A DNA stretch of 64,000 bases from Bowmanella denitrificans. GTDB taxonomy: Bacteria; Pseudomonadota; Gammaproteobacteria; Enterobacterales; Alteromonadaceae. Both the position numbers and the translations under genes were made by a program. Numbering within the stretch: the stretch's first letter is position 1; each line of letters begins with the position of its first letter. The DNA lies in the NCBI RefSeq assembly GCF_039522935.1, contig NZ_BAAAEI010000010.1, positions 186,001-250,000 on the forward strand, written 5' to 3'. Under the pieces are notes generated by a model, which searched no databases, was not told the DNA's origin, and worked only from the letters and a program-made list of their open reading frames with translations. Of the stretch, positions 41,693 through 50,081 are shown piece by piece.

Positions 41693-44204
41693 TGCAATGT
41701 CGTTAAGCTTGTCCTGGCGGTTGTTTCGTCATGAAGCCCGGCGTGGTGAACTCACCGTAATTTTGCTGGCTATCGTGTTGTCTGTTGCTTCTGTGTTGTC
41801 GCTGTCTCTTTTTAGTGAGCGTCTGCAGTCGGCCTTGACCGACAAAAGTGCCGAGTTTCTGGCTGCAGACCGCCTGCTGGGCTCAGACAAGCCGGTGCCA
41901 CCAGAATGGCTGGAAGAAGCCACACAACGTGGCCTTAAGGTCGCCCAGCGCAATCAACTGCGTTCCATGGCATTTGCCAATGACAAAATGATGCTGGCGG
42001 ATGTCAGAGCGGTAGACAAACAGTATCCGCTGAAAGGTAAGGTTAAAATTTCCGAGACGCCCTTTGGTCTGCCGCAAGTGACTGATAGTTTGCCTCAACC
42101 AGGGGAGGTCTGGATTGGCTCGCGATTGTTCCAGGTTCTGGGGGTTAATCTTGGTGACCAACTGGAAATAGGTGATAAGGCATTTGTGATTACCCAGGCG
42201 GTGATTGAACTGCCTGATGGCGGCTTTAGCCTGTTTGGTGGCGATCCTGTAGTGTTGATGAATCAATCGGATTTAGCTGCTACCAATGTCACCGGACCGG
42301 GCAGTCGCACCGACTATGATTATCTGTTTGCCGGTGATGATGCCGCCCTGGATGATTATTACGAATACCTGAAACCTCAGCTTAATCGGGAGATCCATTA
42401 CTGGCGCTCGGTTAAAGATGACGATTCACCACTGGGGCGTTCGGTTAAACGTGCCGAGCAATATTTTCTGCTGGCCAGCCTGCTGGCCATTGTGCTGGCC
42501 GCCGTGTCTATTGCTGTGGCGGCACAGCGATACAGTCAGCGCCATTACGATCCTGTTGCCATTATGAAGACCCTCGGCGCATCCGCCGCTTTGGTGCGGC
42601 GGGTATATTTACTGCAAATTCTGTTTATCACCGCCTTGGGTATCTTAATTGGCGGTATTGTGGGCTATGGGGTGCAACAGTTCATCGCCAGTTTAATTGC
42701 CGAAAAGGTTCAGGTGGCACTCGACAGCTGGTACTGGCGACCATTTTTAATCGCGGTATTTACCGGATTGGTATGCGCCATGTTGTTTTCACTGTACCCG
42801 CTGATGAAGCTCTTTTCTGTACCTCCCTTAAGAGTCTTGCGCCGCGATCTTGGCGCCAGCATGGGTTCCAGAAGTGTGCAGTTCGCCGTGGCCGGTTTGG
42901 CTATTTTTCTGTTGATGTGGGCTTACAGCGGCAATTTGACTATCAGTGCTATCCTGCTGGCTTGTGGGCTATTGTTAGTGGTGGCGCTGATGCTGGTGAC
43001 GCTGGGGTTAATTGCCCTTGGCCGCAAATTGGGGCAGGCAAGAATGGGCGCTTGGCAACTGGCCTGGGCACGGATTTCCCGTCGCGCCATGGACAATTCG
43101 GTGCAGCTTATCAGTTTTGCGGTCACTATTATGCTGCTGTTGGTGGTTCTGGTGATGCGCAATGATATGGTGCAGCAATGGCGCGACCAGTTACCCGAAG
43201 GTACGCCCAACTATTTTATGATCAATATTACCGAAGGACAGTTGCCACAGCTCGAACAGCATTTTCTGGCGCGAGGCGTGAAAGTTGAACACTTCTATCC
43301 CGTGGTTCGCGGTCGCTTTGCCGCCATCAATGACGAAACAATCCGTACCGATGTTAGCAAAGAGGCAGACAGTAATAGCCGCGGTCGTCAAGGGTTGGGG
43401 CGCGAAGCCAACCTTACCTGGAGCAATCAACTACAGCACGAAAACCATGTGGTAGAAGGGCAGTGGCATGGCGGCGCTGCGCCGGGTGAAGAACCCAGGG
43501 TGTCGGTGGAAAAAGAAGTGGCCGAGCGTCTGGACATCAAGATGGGGGATAGGCTGACCTTTAATATTGGTAGCGAAGTGGTCAGGGCCCGGGTGACCAG
43601 TATCCGGGAGGTCAACTGGCAAACCATGCAGCCCAATTTTTTCTTTGTGCTGGAGCCATATGCGATGGCGGAGTTTTCACCTACCTATATCACCAGTTTT
43701 CATCTGGATACTGAGCACAAAGCCAAGCTGGCAGAGTTGATGGCACCATTTCCCACTGTCAGTCTGTTTGATGTGGATGCCCGCATTAATCAATTGCGCA
43801 GCATCGTAGAGCAAGTGTCGATGGCAGTAGAGTTTATTCTGTTTCTGGTACTTTGTGCTGGTACTCTGGTATTAGTGGCGCAGGTGCAAGCCAGTATGGA
43901 TGAGCGTATGCAGGAGCTGGCGATATTACGAACACTGGGGGCCAGGGGCATACTGATCAGAATGAGCGTGGTGTTAGAGTTCGTTATTATCGGCTCGGTT
44001 GCCGGTTTTATGGCGGCAATGGCCAATGAGCTGGCACTCTATCTGCTGCAGACTCAGGTGTTTAATATGCAGGCCGGATTCCACTTTCAATTCTGGCTGT
44101 TAGCACCCTTGGTTGGTGCGCTGGTTGTCGGAATACTGGGGGCGCTGAGTTGCTGGCGATTGTTGTCTTTCAATACCAGCGATCTGCTGAGACGGATGAT
44201 TTAG
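41682..44204 (+). CDS. ybbP: YbbP, FtsX-type ABC transporter permease
   Basis: 840 residues from ATG 41682, which has GAGGA eight bases upstream. The N-terminal TM (~20-42) is followed by a large periplasmic domain; three or four TMs (~265-390) with QRHYDPVAIMKTLGAS form the first FtsX core. Two TMs follow (~405-445), then another around 475-495, a second periplasmic domain, and a final FtsX core (~710-835, MQELAILRTLGARG). This is the 10-TM YbbP/DUF4118-free FtsX layout. With YbbA it forms a type VII-like exporter whose cargo is unknown. A palindromic terminator follows. Confidence 0.92.
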   Translation: MRVDAMSLSLSWRLFRHEARRGELTVILLAIVLSVASVLSLSLFSERLQSALTDKSAEFLAADRLLGSDKPVPPEWLEEATQRGLKVAQRNQLRSMAFANDKMMLADVRAVDKQYPLKGKVKISETPFGLPQVTDSLPQPGEVWIGSRLFQVLGVNLGDQLEIGDKAFVITQAVIELPDGGFSLFGGDPVVLMNQSDLAATNVTGPGSRTDYDYLFAGDDAALDDYYEYLKPQLNREIHYWRSVKDDDSPLGRSVKRAEQYFLLASLLAIVLAAVSIAVAAQRYSQRHYDPVAIMKTLGASAALVRRVYLLQILFITALGILIGGIVGYGVQQFIASLIAEKVQVALDSWYWRPFLIAVFTGLVCAMLFSLYPLMKLFSVPPLRVLRRDLGASMGSRSVQFAVAGLAIFLLMWAYSGNLTISAILLACGLLLVVALMLVTLGLIALGRKLGQARMGAWQLAWARISRRAMDNSVQLISFAVTIMLLLVVLVMRNDMVQQWRDQLPEGTPNYFMINITEGQLPQLEQHFLARGVKVEHFYPVVRGRFAAINDETIRTDVSKEADSNSRGRQGLGREANLTWSNQLQHENHVVEGQWHGGAAPGEEPRVSVEKEVAERLDIKMGDRLTFNIGSEVVRARVTSIREVNWQTMQPNFFFVLEPYAMAEFSPTYITSFHLDTEHKAKLAELMAPFPTVSLFDVDARINQLRSIVEQVSMAVEFILFLVLCAGTLVLVAQVQASMDERMQELAILRTLGARGILIRMSVVLEFVIIGSVAGFMAAMANELALYLLQTQVFNMQAGFHFQFWLLAPLVGALVVGILGALSCWRLLSFNTSDLLRRMI

Positions 44205-44207
44205 AAT

Positions 44208-44236
44208 AAGCCTCAACATATGTTGAGGCTTACTTT
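44208..44236. terminator. Palindromic terminator between ybbP and yfcH
   Basis: A perfect 24-base palindrome AAGCCTCAACATATGTTGAGGCTT (split here as AAGCCTCAACA-TA-TGTTGAGGCTT), 44208-44231, followed on the plus strand by ACTTTTT. It lies three bases after the ybbP stop and ends just before the stop of convergent yfcH. Confidence 0.75.
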
Positions 44237-45136
44237 TTAGCCCTTTATCAGATTCAGCAATGCTTTATCCAATTGCTGGAATTGGAAATGAAAGCCAGCC
44301 TCTTCCAGGCGTTTGGGGATCACCCGTTGGCCGTACAGTAATAAATCGGACATTTCACCAAACAGGCCGCGAAGTACAAATGCAGGCATAGGGAATAAAC
44401 AAGGCCGCCCTAATGTTTTAGCCAAAGTCTGGCTGAATTTGGTGTTCGTCACCGGGTTCGGCGCGCAAAGGTTATAGGGCCCCTGGCAATCCGGTGTTTC
44501 AAGCAAAAAGCGCATGGCGGCCACCATATCACTGATATGGATCCAAGGCATAAATTGCTTGCCACTGCCCATTCTTCCCCCTAATCCCATGCGAAAAGGC
44601 GGCAGCATTTTAACCAATGCGCCACCCTTGCGGCTCAAGACAATCCCGGTTCTGAGCAAACATACCCTGGTACTGGGGGACTGGGCTTCCAGGGCGATTT
44701 TTTCCCAGCGTTCGCAAAGCTGATGACTGAATTCGTTATGCGGGCTCTGATGATATTCACTGATGAAGTCATCGCCCTGGCGTCCGTAGTAGCCTACGGC
44801 TGACCCGCTAAGGAAGACCTTGGGTGGATGCACGCTGGACTGGCAGAGTTCCACCAGTTTCTCGGTAAGTTGCCAGCGGCTCTGACAAATCCGCTGCTTT
44901 TGTTCTTCACTCCAGCGCTTATCTGCGATGGGCTCTCCGGCCAGATTTATGACAGCATCAAAGCCATCCAGGTTTTGTAGTCCCTTAAGTGAGGATATCC
45001 AGGCAGCCCGCCGCCCCAACGCCAGTTCGGCCTCGGCCAGATTGCGGGTTAACACTGTGACCTGATAGCCTTCTGGCAAACGGGACAATAGTCTGGTACC
45101 AATTAGCCCGGTGCCGCCAGTCATCAAAATCTGCAT
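44237..45136 (-). CDS. yfcH: YfcH-like NAD(P)-dependent epimerase
   Basis: A 299-residue extended SDR protein of the TIGR01777/YfcH group. The Rossmann motif is MTGGTGLIGTRLLSRL, NLAGEPIADKRWSEEQK is characteristic, and SGSAVGYYGRQG has the active-site Ser and Tyr region. The C-terminal DUF1731 region begins near PAFVLRGLFGEMSDLLLYGQ. It is a sugar-nucleotide epimerase-like protein of unknown substrate. FolX is encoded 23 bases upstream on the same strand; in E. coli the same two genes are neighbours. Confidence 0.93.
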   Translation of the reverse strand: MQILMTGGTGLIGTRLLSRLPEGYQVTVLTRNLAEAELALGRRAAWISSLKGLQNLDGFDAVINLAGEPIADKRWSEEQKQRICQSRWQLTEKLVELCQSSVHPPKVFLSGSAVGYYGRQGDDFISEYHQSPHNEFSHQLCERWEKIALEAQSPSTRVCLLRTGIVLSRKGGALVKMLPPFRMGLGGRMGSGKQFMPWIHISDMVAAMRFLLETPDCQGPYNLCAPNPVTNTKFSQTLAKTLGRPCLFPMPAFVLRGLFGEMSDLLLYGQRVIPKRLEEAGFHFQFQQLDKALLNLIKG

Positions 45137-45159
45137 AATGCCGAAAAATCCTTAGCTGT

Positions 45160-45525
45160 TCAGGCCTTGCTACAAGATAAGCACAGAGAGACAGAATCAG
45201 CAAAACGCAATGCGTGCGGTTTATCCACTTCTGCTTCGGCATGGATAACCCAGGGATGCTCTGCGGCAATAGCCAAGACATCTGAGGTGAGTTTCTCTAG
45301 CAGCGAAAATCGGTTGTTTTCCACCAAATCGATAATGCGTTTGGTGATAGTACGATAGTTCAGGGCATCCTGCATATCGTCGCTATTGGTAGCCTGTTCA
45401 GCACGGTATCTGATAGTGACATTAATTAACACGTCCTGCTTGTTATCAATCTCGTCCTGCTTAATGCCGATAAAAGTGCGTAAGCGCAGGTTCTTGATAC
45501 GAATTGTGGCTGGGTTAAGCTGCAT
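45160..45525 (-). CDS. folX: FolX, dihydroneopterin triphosphate 2'-epimerase
   Basis: A 121-residue protein of the FolB/FolX T-fold family. IRIKNLRLRTFIGIKQDEI has the active-site region; LLEKLTSDVLAIAAEHPWV has the Glu that binds the pterin ring, and EVDKPHALRFADSVS closes the domain. FolX rather than FolB is called because of the neighbour yfcH and the DNKQDVLINVTIRYRA strand, as in E. coli FolX. It epimerises dihydroneopterin triphosphate, a step linked to tetrahydromonapterin synthesis. FolB cannot be fully excluded by eye. Confidence 0.87.
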   Translation of the reverse strand: MQLNPATIRIKNLRLRTFIGIKQDEIDNKQDVLINVTIRYRAEQATNSDDMQDALNYRTITKRIIDLVENNRFSLLEKLTSDVLAIAAEHPWVIHAEAEVDKPHALRFADSVSLCLSCSKA

Positions 45526-45608
45526 CTGAGTACATCCGTTAATGACTTAATTTATTTTAAACACAGTGGCTTTTTGGTAATTTTGCCACAACCTGAGGCC
45601 AATCTCCT

Positions 45609-46661
45609 TTGAATATGGAAATTAAACGTTCGTCTTCCTCCAAAGTTCTGCTGACTATGGCAGCGCTGGTCATCATTCTGGCCGGTGTAAAAGCCGCCAG
45701 CACGATCCTGGTGCCTTTTCTGCTGTCGGTTTTCATTGCCATGGCCTGTAACCCGTTGATTAATTGGGCCAGTCGCTATCGGGTACCACGCTGGCTGTCG
45801 GTAATACTAGTAATACTGCTGATCGTGATTTTTGGATTTATGCTGGCAGGCCTGGTGGGAAATTCCATGAATGAATTTTCCCAAAATCTACCTGTTTATA
45901 AGGAACAACTGGCCGGTGAATTAAACTGGTTGGTAGGGCAGCTGGCCAATCTGAACATTCATCTGGATCGCACACAACTGCTGTCTTACCTGGACCCTGG
46001 CCTAGCCATGAATATGGCATCCAATTTACTCTCCGGGGTAGGCGCGGTGATGACCAATTTCCTGTTGATCCTGCTTACTGTGGTATTTATGTTGTTTGAA
46101 GCCGAGTCTGTGCCGCGCAAGGTACATATCGCCCTGGATGATCCAGCCATGAAGATTCAGCAGATTGATCGCTTTTTATCTTCAATCAAGGATTATCTGG
46201 CCATCAAAACCCTGGTCAGTTTGGGCACCGGCTTCCTGGCTGGCTTGATGCTGTATTTGTTGGATGTGGACCATTTTCTGCTGTGGGCCGTGTTGGCCTT
46301 TCTGCTCAATTATATTCCCAATATTGGTTCCATTATTGCCGCAGTGCCTGCAGTGTTATTGGCGCTGGTACAGCTAGGGCCCGGAACCGCTGGCCTGGTG
46401 GCGATTGGCTATGTGGTGATTAATACCCTGATGGGCAATGTCATCGAGCCGCGCTTTATGGGCCGTGGTTTGGGTTTATCTACCCTGGTGGTATTTCTGT
46501 CGTTGATTTTCTGGGGCTGGCTGCTGGGTACGGTAGGCATGTTGCTGTCTGTACCGCTAACCATGATTGTTAAGATTGCCCTTGAATCGACCCAAGGGGG
46601 GCGTTGGTTTGCCTTGCTGCTGGGCGACGATGTTAAACCGGCAGTGCAAAACGCAGACTGA
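45609..46661 (+). CDS. AI-2E/PerM family permease
   Basis: 350 residues. The TTG at 45609 has GAGG ten bases upstream; ATG 45615 is the alternative. About eight TMs: three at the N-terminus, a periplasmic or amphipathic stretch (~75-140), then five more, with LLNYIPNIGSIIAAVPAVLL and GNVIEPRFMGRGLGLSTLVV, both hallmarks of the family (formerly DUF20). Members include TqsA (autoinducer-2 export) and Na+/H+ antiporters; the substrate here is unknown. The 3' end overlaps the convergent sensor kinase gene by 29 bases. Confidence 0.88.
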   Translation: MNMEIKRSSSSKVLLTMAALVIILAGVKAASTILVPFLLSVFIAMACNPLINWASRYRVPRWLSVILVILLIVIFGFMLAGLVGNSMNEFSQNLPVYKEQLAGELNWLVGQLANLNIHLDRTQLLSYLDPGLAMNMASNLLSGVGAVMTNFLLILLTVVFMLFEAESVPRKVHIALDDPAMKIQQIDRFLSSIKDYLAIKTLVSLGTGFLAGLMLYLLDVDHFLLWAVLAFLLNYIPNIGSIIAAVPAVLLALVQLGPGTAGLVAIGYVVINTLMGNVIEPRFMGRGLGLSTLVVFLSLIFWGWLLGTVGMLLSVPLTMIVKIALESTQGGRWFALLLGDDVKPAVQNAD

Positions 46662-47952
46662 TTCTGGCCCCGCCCAGTTCAGAGTCACGCAGTAATAGCG
46701 TGCCATTGTACGCGGCGACTAAGTCTGACACTACCGCCATGCCAATTCCCTGGCCGCTGGCGTAGGTGTCCAGCCGGCTGCCCCGATTCAACAGAGTTTG
46801 GCGCTGGTCTGCTGGGATCCCAGGACCGTCGTCCTCAATATCAATGCACAACTGGCTATTCAGGTGCAGGCTGATTCTGACCTGCTTTTTGGCGGCTTTG
46901 CAGGCGTTGTCCAGCAGGTTGCCAAACAACTCCATCAGATCAGTTGTATCACCCGGTAGCCTCAGTGCACTGGGATCCAGCAATTGAATGTCCAACTGTT
47001 TGTCGGCATGCACTTTGGCCATGGCGTTAATCAGCTTTTGCAGCAACGGCGCCAGCGGTTCAGCCTGTTGCCAGCCGCTACCCACACCGGCCACCGCACG
47101 TTTCAGTTGGCGGGCGATAATGTTCTCTATTTGTTCCAATGGTTCATGGGCACTGGCGGGGATTTCCGGGTTACCTTTTAACACCGCCAGTGGCGTTTTT
47201 AGATTATGGGCCAGATCGCCAAGGCTATTATGATAGCGGTTGCGTTGCTGCTGTTCTGAGTCCAGCAGATGATTCAGACTGGCTTTCAAATGTTCCAACT
47301 CAGGTGGATAGTTGCCCTCGGCACGGCGCGTTTGCCCTGATTCCACATCACTGATTTGCCGAACCAAATCACCAATAGGTTGCAAAGCCGCGTTGAGACT
47401 AAATGCCAGTAACGCAATGAGTACCACAGCCACTAAGGCCAGCCACTGCCATAGGGTGTAACGGAATGTAGCCAGCTCGGTGTCGAATAAACGTCCTTCC
47501 ATCAGGATATGGAAGGTCACCGGGAACATCAGCTCTCTGTCTTCAAATTCGGCGGTGTAGCTGAACTGAAAGAAAGTACGACCGTTAATCTGCTTGGACA
47601 GAAACAGTTCTTCTCCTACGGCAGGGCGTTGTAGTTCAGGGACTTTTTGCCAATGCAAAGTGGATTCGGATTGCCAAAGCGGTAGTCTGTGCATAGAGAT
47701 AAGTGCATAGGTACCAGAGTCAGGAATATTCAGACTGTTATTAAACAGGGTTTCCGGCATCTGAATCACGCCCCTAACCACTTCAAACTCAGATATCAGG
47801 CCCAGATTCTGAATGCGCAACTGATCCTGCATGGATTGTGTCAGGCTGCTGGTATGGGCTCGCTCAAGGGTCAGGGCCGTTAAGGGTAAAAAAACCAATA
47901 AAACCAGCAGAGCGGCAGCAAAACTGCGGGCCTTGAGTGACCACTTACGCAT
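46633..47952 (-). CDS. PhoQ-like sensor histidine kinase
   Basis: 439 residues from ATG 47952; a TTG at 47961 overlapping the regulator stop is an alternative. TM1 (~8-28), a periplasmic sensor (~32-165), TM2 (~168-190), HAMP (~190-245), a HisKA with phospho-His in GDLAHNLKTPLAVLKG (residue 252 counting from the TTG start), and HATPase_c with LFGNLLDNACKAAKKQ, DIEDDGPGIP and GQGIGMAVVSDL. This H-box and domain set are those of PhoQ (Mg2+/antimicrobial-peptide sensor) and relatives. The acidic patch of PhoQ is not evident, so the signal is uncertain. Confidence 0.87.
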   Translation of the reverse strand: MRKWSLKARSFAAALLVLLVFLPLTALTLERAHTSSLTQSMQDQLRIQNLGLISEFEVVRGVIQMPETLFNNSLNIPDSGTYALISMHRLPLWQSESTLHWQKVPELQRPAVGEELFLSKQINGRTFFQFSYTAEFEDRELMFPVTFHILMEGRLFDTELATFRYTLWQWLALVAVVLIALLAFSLNAALQPIGDLVRQISDVESGQTRRAEGNYPPELEHLKASLNHLLDSEQQQRNRYHNSLGDLAHNLKTPLAVLKGNPEIPASAHEPLEQIENIIARQLKRAVAGVGSGWQQAEPLAPLLQKLINAMAKVHADKQLDIQLLDPSALRLPGDTTDLMELFGNLLDNACKAAKKQVRISLHLNSQLCIDIEDDGPGIPADQRQTLLNRGSRLDTYASGQGIGMAVVSDLVAAYNGTLLLRDSELGGARISLRFALPV

Positions 47953-47957
47953 ATTTG

Positions 47958-48632
47958 TCAAAGTTGTCGGCTTATTCTGTAACCACGACCACGTAAGGTA
48001 TCTATGGGCTTGATACTACCATCTGGGTCAATTTTTTTACGCAGGCGGCCAATAAATACCTCAATCACATTGCTGTCCAGATCGAAGTCTTGATCATAAA
48101 TATGCTCGGTAAGCTCGGTCTTGGAGACAATCTTGTTGGGGTTCATCAACAAATATTCCAGCACCTTATACTCATATGCGGTAAGTTCTACGTAGGCGTT
48201 GTTGACGAAAACCTCCTCTGAGAGCGTATCCAAGCGAATGGGGCCGCGTTCGATAGCTGGATTTGGTTGACCTGCAGCGCGCCGTATCAGGGCCTTGGCC
48301 CGGGCCAGCAGTTCTTCGTTATGGAAAGGTTTAGTCAGATAGTCATCGGCACCGGCTTCCAGACCTTCTACTTTTTCCTGCCAGCGATCCCGTGCGGTCA
48401 GAATAAGGATCGGGCTGGTAACATGGTCCTTACGTACCTGGCGAATCAGATCAAGTCCATCTAACACCGGCAAGCCGATATCCACAATGGCTAAATCGTA
48501 GGGATATTCGCGGAATAGAAACAAAGCCTTCTGGCCATCATCGGCTAAGTCCACACTATAGCCATTTTGCTGCATTAACTGATCCAACTGAGTTAACAGT
48601 CTGGCATCATCTTCAACTATCAGTACTCGCAT
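47958..48632 (-). CDS. PhoP-like OmpR-family response regulator
   Basis: 224 residues, close to E. coli PhoP (223). The receiver has Asp51 in LAIVDIGLPVLDG and the Lys in DYLTKPFHNEELLARA; the C-terminal winged helix has VELTAYEYKVLEYLLMNP, SNVIEVFIGRLRKKIDPDG and TLRGRGYRI. The sensor kinase follows directly downstream. The pair has the order regulator-kinase. The PepSY gene six bases upstream is probably cotranscribed. Targets are unknown. Confidence 0.92.
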   Translation of the reverse strand: MRVLIVEDDARLLTQLDQLMQQNGYSVDLADDGQKALFLFREYPYDLAIVDIGLPVLDGLDLIRQVRKDHVTSPILILTARDRWQEKVEGLEAGADDYLTKPFHNEELLARAKALIRRAAGQPNPAIERGPIRLDTLSEEVFVNNAYVELTAYEYKVLEYLLMNPNKIVSKTELTEHIYDQDFDLDSNVIEVFIGRLRKKIDPDGSIKPIDTLRGRGYRISRQL

Positions 48633-48638
48633 CAGACA

Positions 48639-48905
48639 TTACTTCCTGTCTTTGTGGTTTTTGTTCTGCGTGACCTTGCCGGATTTTTTATCCACATCCA
48701 CCGTCACTACCCGGCCATTTTTTTGCAAAACCTTGACCCGATAGTTGTCCTTTTGCTGCTCAACTTTCAATACGCGGCCATCCACCTGTTGTTTGGCGCG
48801 CTTGGCTGCCTGGGCTTCATTTAACTGATCCTTGTCTTGTTGTGCCTGAACCGTGCAGCAGACCATGCAACTTAGTAAGAAAATCAGCACCTTGCCCAAT
48901 TTCAT
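48639..48905 (-). CDS. Small secreted PepSY-domain protein
   Basis: 88 residues from ATG 48905 (AAGGT seven bases upstream; GTG 48911 adds two residues). A signal peptide MKLGKVLIFLLSCMVCCTVQAQ is followed by one PepSY-like unit, with AAKRAKQQVDGRVLKVEQQ and DNYRVKVLQKNGRVVTVDVD, and a Lys-rich end. Small PepSY proteins are often encoded beside PhoPQ-like two-component systems and may modulate the sensor in the periplasm. It is the first gene of the operon PepSY-regulator-kinase. Confidence 0.85.
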   Translation of the reverse strand: MKLGKVLIFLLSCMVCCTVQAQQDKDQLNEAQAAKRAKQQVDGRVLKVEQQKDNYRVKVLQKNGRVVTVDVDKKSGKVTQNKNHKDRK

Positions 48906-48959
48906 TATCACTACCTTAGACTTGTCTTAATATCGACAAGTCTACCTGTAAAGGCGCTA

Positions 48960-49436
48960 TCAATAAAACGCAGGGCTGACATTTATTTTTACCTTCAGGC
49001 GTTTACCTGGGTGCTGCTGAGTCACAGTGTGATACAGATCACCCTTGTATTGATAGGTCACATCATAGCCGGTCAATTCTCTGATTCGACGTTGCGTTCC
49101 TGGCCGGGTTTCGCAGACTTGCCGATAACTATTGCGGCCAACATCATGACCAATGGCCCCACCCAACGCAGCACCGGCCACCATACCGACCTTCTTGTTT
49201 GAGGAACTATGGCCTAAAGCATGGCCTACGGCGCCGCCAATGATGGCGCCAACGACGGTTGGTGTTGCATCATGGCGTCTGCCCGTGGTGTAGCATACTT
49301 GCTCGGGTTCGCTACTTAGCAGAATGGTTTCGTAGATAGGTGTTACCTGCTTTACTTTGGCGTAATCGTAACGCTCAGCAGCTTGTAGATTGGTACTTAA
49401 AGCCAGCATTGATAATGGGATAAACCAGGCTTTCAT
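48960..49436 (-). CDS. Glycine-zipper 2TM surface protein
   Basis: 158 residues from ATG 49436, with GAGGA eight bases upstream (two other in-frame ATGs, 49445 and 49451, are closer to or upstream of that site). The signal peptide is MKAWFIPLSMLALSTNLQA. The middle has two glycine-zipper helices, VVGAIIGGAVGHALGH and GMVAGAALGGAIGHDVG. This is the Rick_17kDa_Anti/glycine-zipper 2TM pattern found in SlyB-like proteins, here without a lipobox. SlyB is a PhoP target in enterics, which fits the neighbouring PhoPQ-like genes. A Cys occurs before (QVCYTTG) and after (RQVCETRPG) the zipper. Confidence 0.83.
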   Translation of the reverse strand: MKAWFIPLSMLALSTNLQAAERYDYAKVKQVTPIYETILLSSEPEQVCYTTGRRHDATPTVVGAIIGGAVGHALGHSSSNKKVGMVAGAALGGAIGHDVGRNSYRQVCETRPGTQRRIRELTGYDVTYQYKGDLYHTVTQQHPGKRLKVKINVSPAFY

Positions 49437-49511
49437 CTTTTGCATCCTCATCCAGTTGTTATGCTTAGATTAGGACGACGAGCATGAATATTGGCTGAAC
49501 TTTTTCTTAAG

Positions 49512-49541
49512 CTAGAAAACAAAACAGGGGCCTTAGCCCCT
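49512..49541 (-). terminator. Terminator of the lipoprotein gene
   Basis: A CAGGGG / CCCCTG stem (49525-49530 with 49536-49541). On the minus strand it is followed by TTTTGTTTTC, and it lies 21 bases after the stop codon. Confidence 0.75.
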
Positions 49542-49562
49542 GCCGTTCAGCCCTGGCATGAT

Positions 49563-49988
49563 TTAGGCCAAAGGATTAGCACATTCGGCATGCACACTGA
49601 ATTTCTTATTAAAGGTGTAAATATGCACAAACAACGACATTTGCCCCATTTCCTGCCAGAAGTCATGTTGCTCTTTGGAAGGGCAAACCGACTGACGTAA
49701 GTAGTTTTGCTGGTATTCCAGTTCTATATCCAGTTTTGCTGGAATTTGGATATAGGCATTAATGCTACCTTTAACTACCTGTGCCCCTTGATAATACCAG
49801 TCGCCCATCATAAAGGAGGTTTTAAAGCTATGATTGACGCGTTTCAGGGCCTGCTGAGCCAACTGAGGATCCTGAGGAGCCGCAGTGAGGGATTGGCTTT
49901 GGATACAGGCAGATAAGGACAAAGTGGCCAACAATGCCAGTGTGGCAGCGAATAGCTTGCGTGCTTTAAGGCTAACTTGTTTGGACAT
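49563..49988 (-). CDS. Lipoprotein of unknown function
   Basis: 141 residues from ATG 49988; a longer in-frame ORF to 50033 would hide the lipoprotein signal. Signal: RKLFAATLALLATLSLSAC with lipid Cys near residue 28. The mature part starts with a Gln/Ala-rich helix, then HSFKTSFMMGDWYYQGAQVV and INAYIQIPAKLDIELEYQQN, which look beta-rich. Two Cys remain (QSVCPSK, AECANP). I recognise no family. It stands alone with a terminator, divergent from the acyltransferase gene. Confidence 0.75.
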   Translation of the reverse strand: MSKQVSLKARKLFAATLALLATLSLSACIQSQSLTAAPQDPQLAQQALKRVNHSFKTSFMMGDWYYQGAQVVKGSINAYIQIPAKLDIELEYQQNYLRQSVCPSKEQHDFWQEMGQMSLFVHIYTFNKKFSVHAECANPLA

Positions 49989-50081
49989 TGTGTGACTCCG
50001 TCTTGCGCTTTCACAACAGGTATCGGCCTGCACAGAATTTCCTTTAAGATAAATATGCGGACGCGAAAGGAGTGACAGAAT

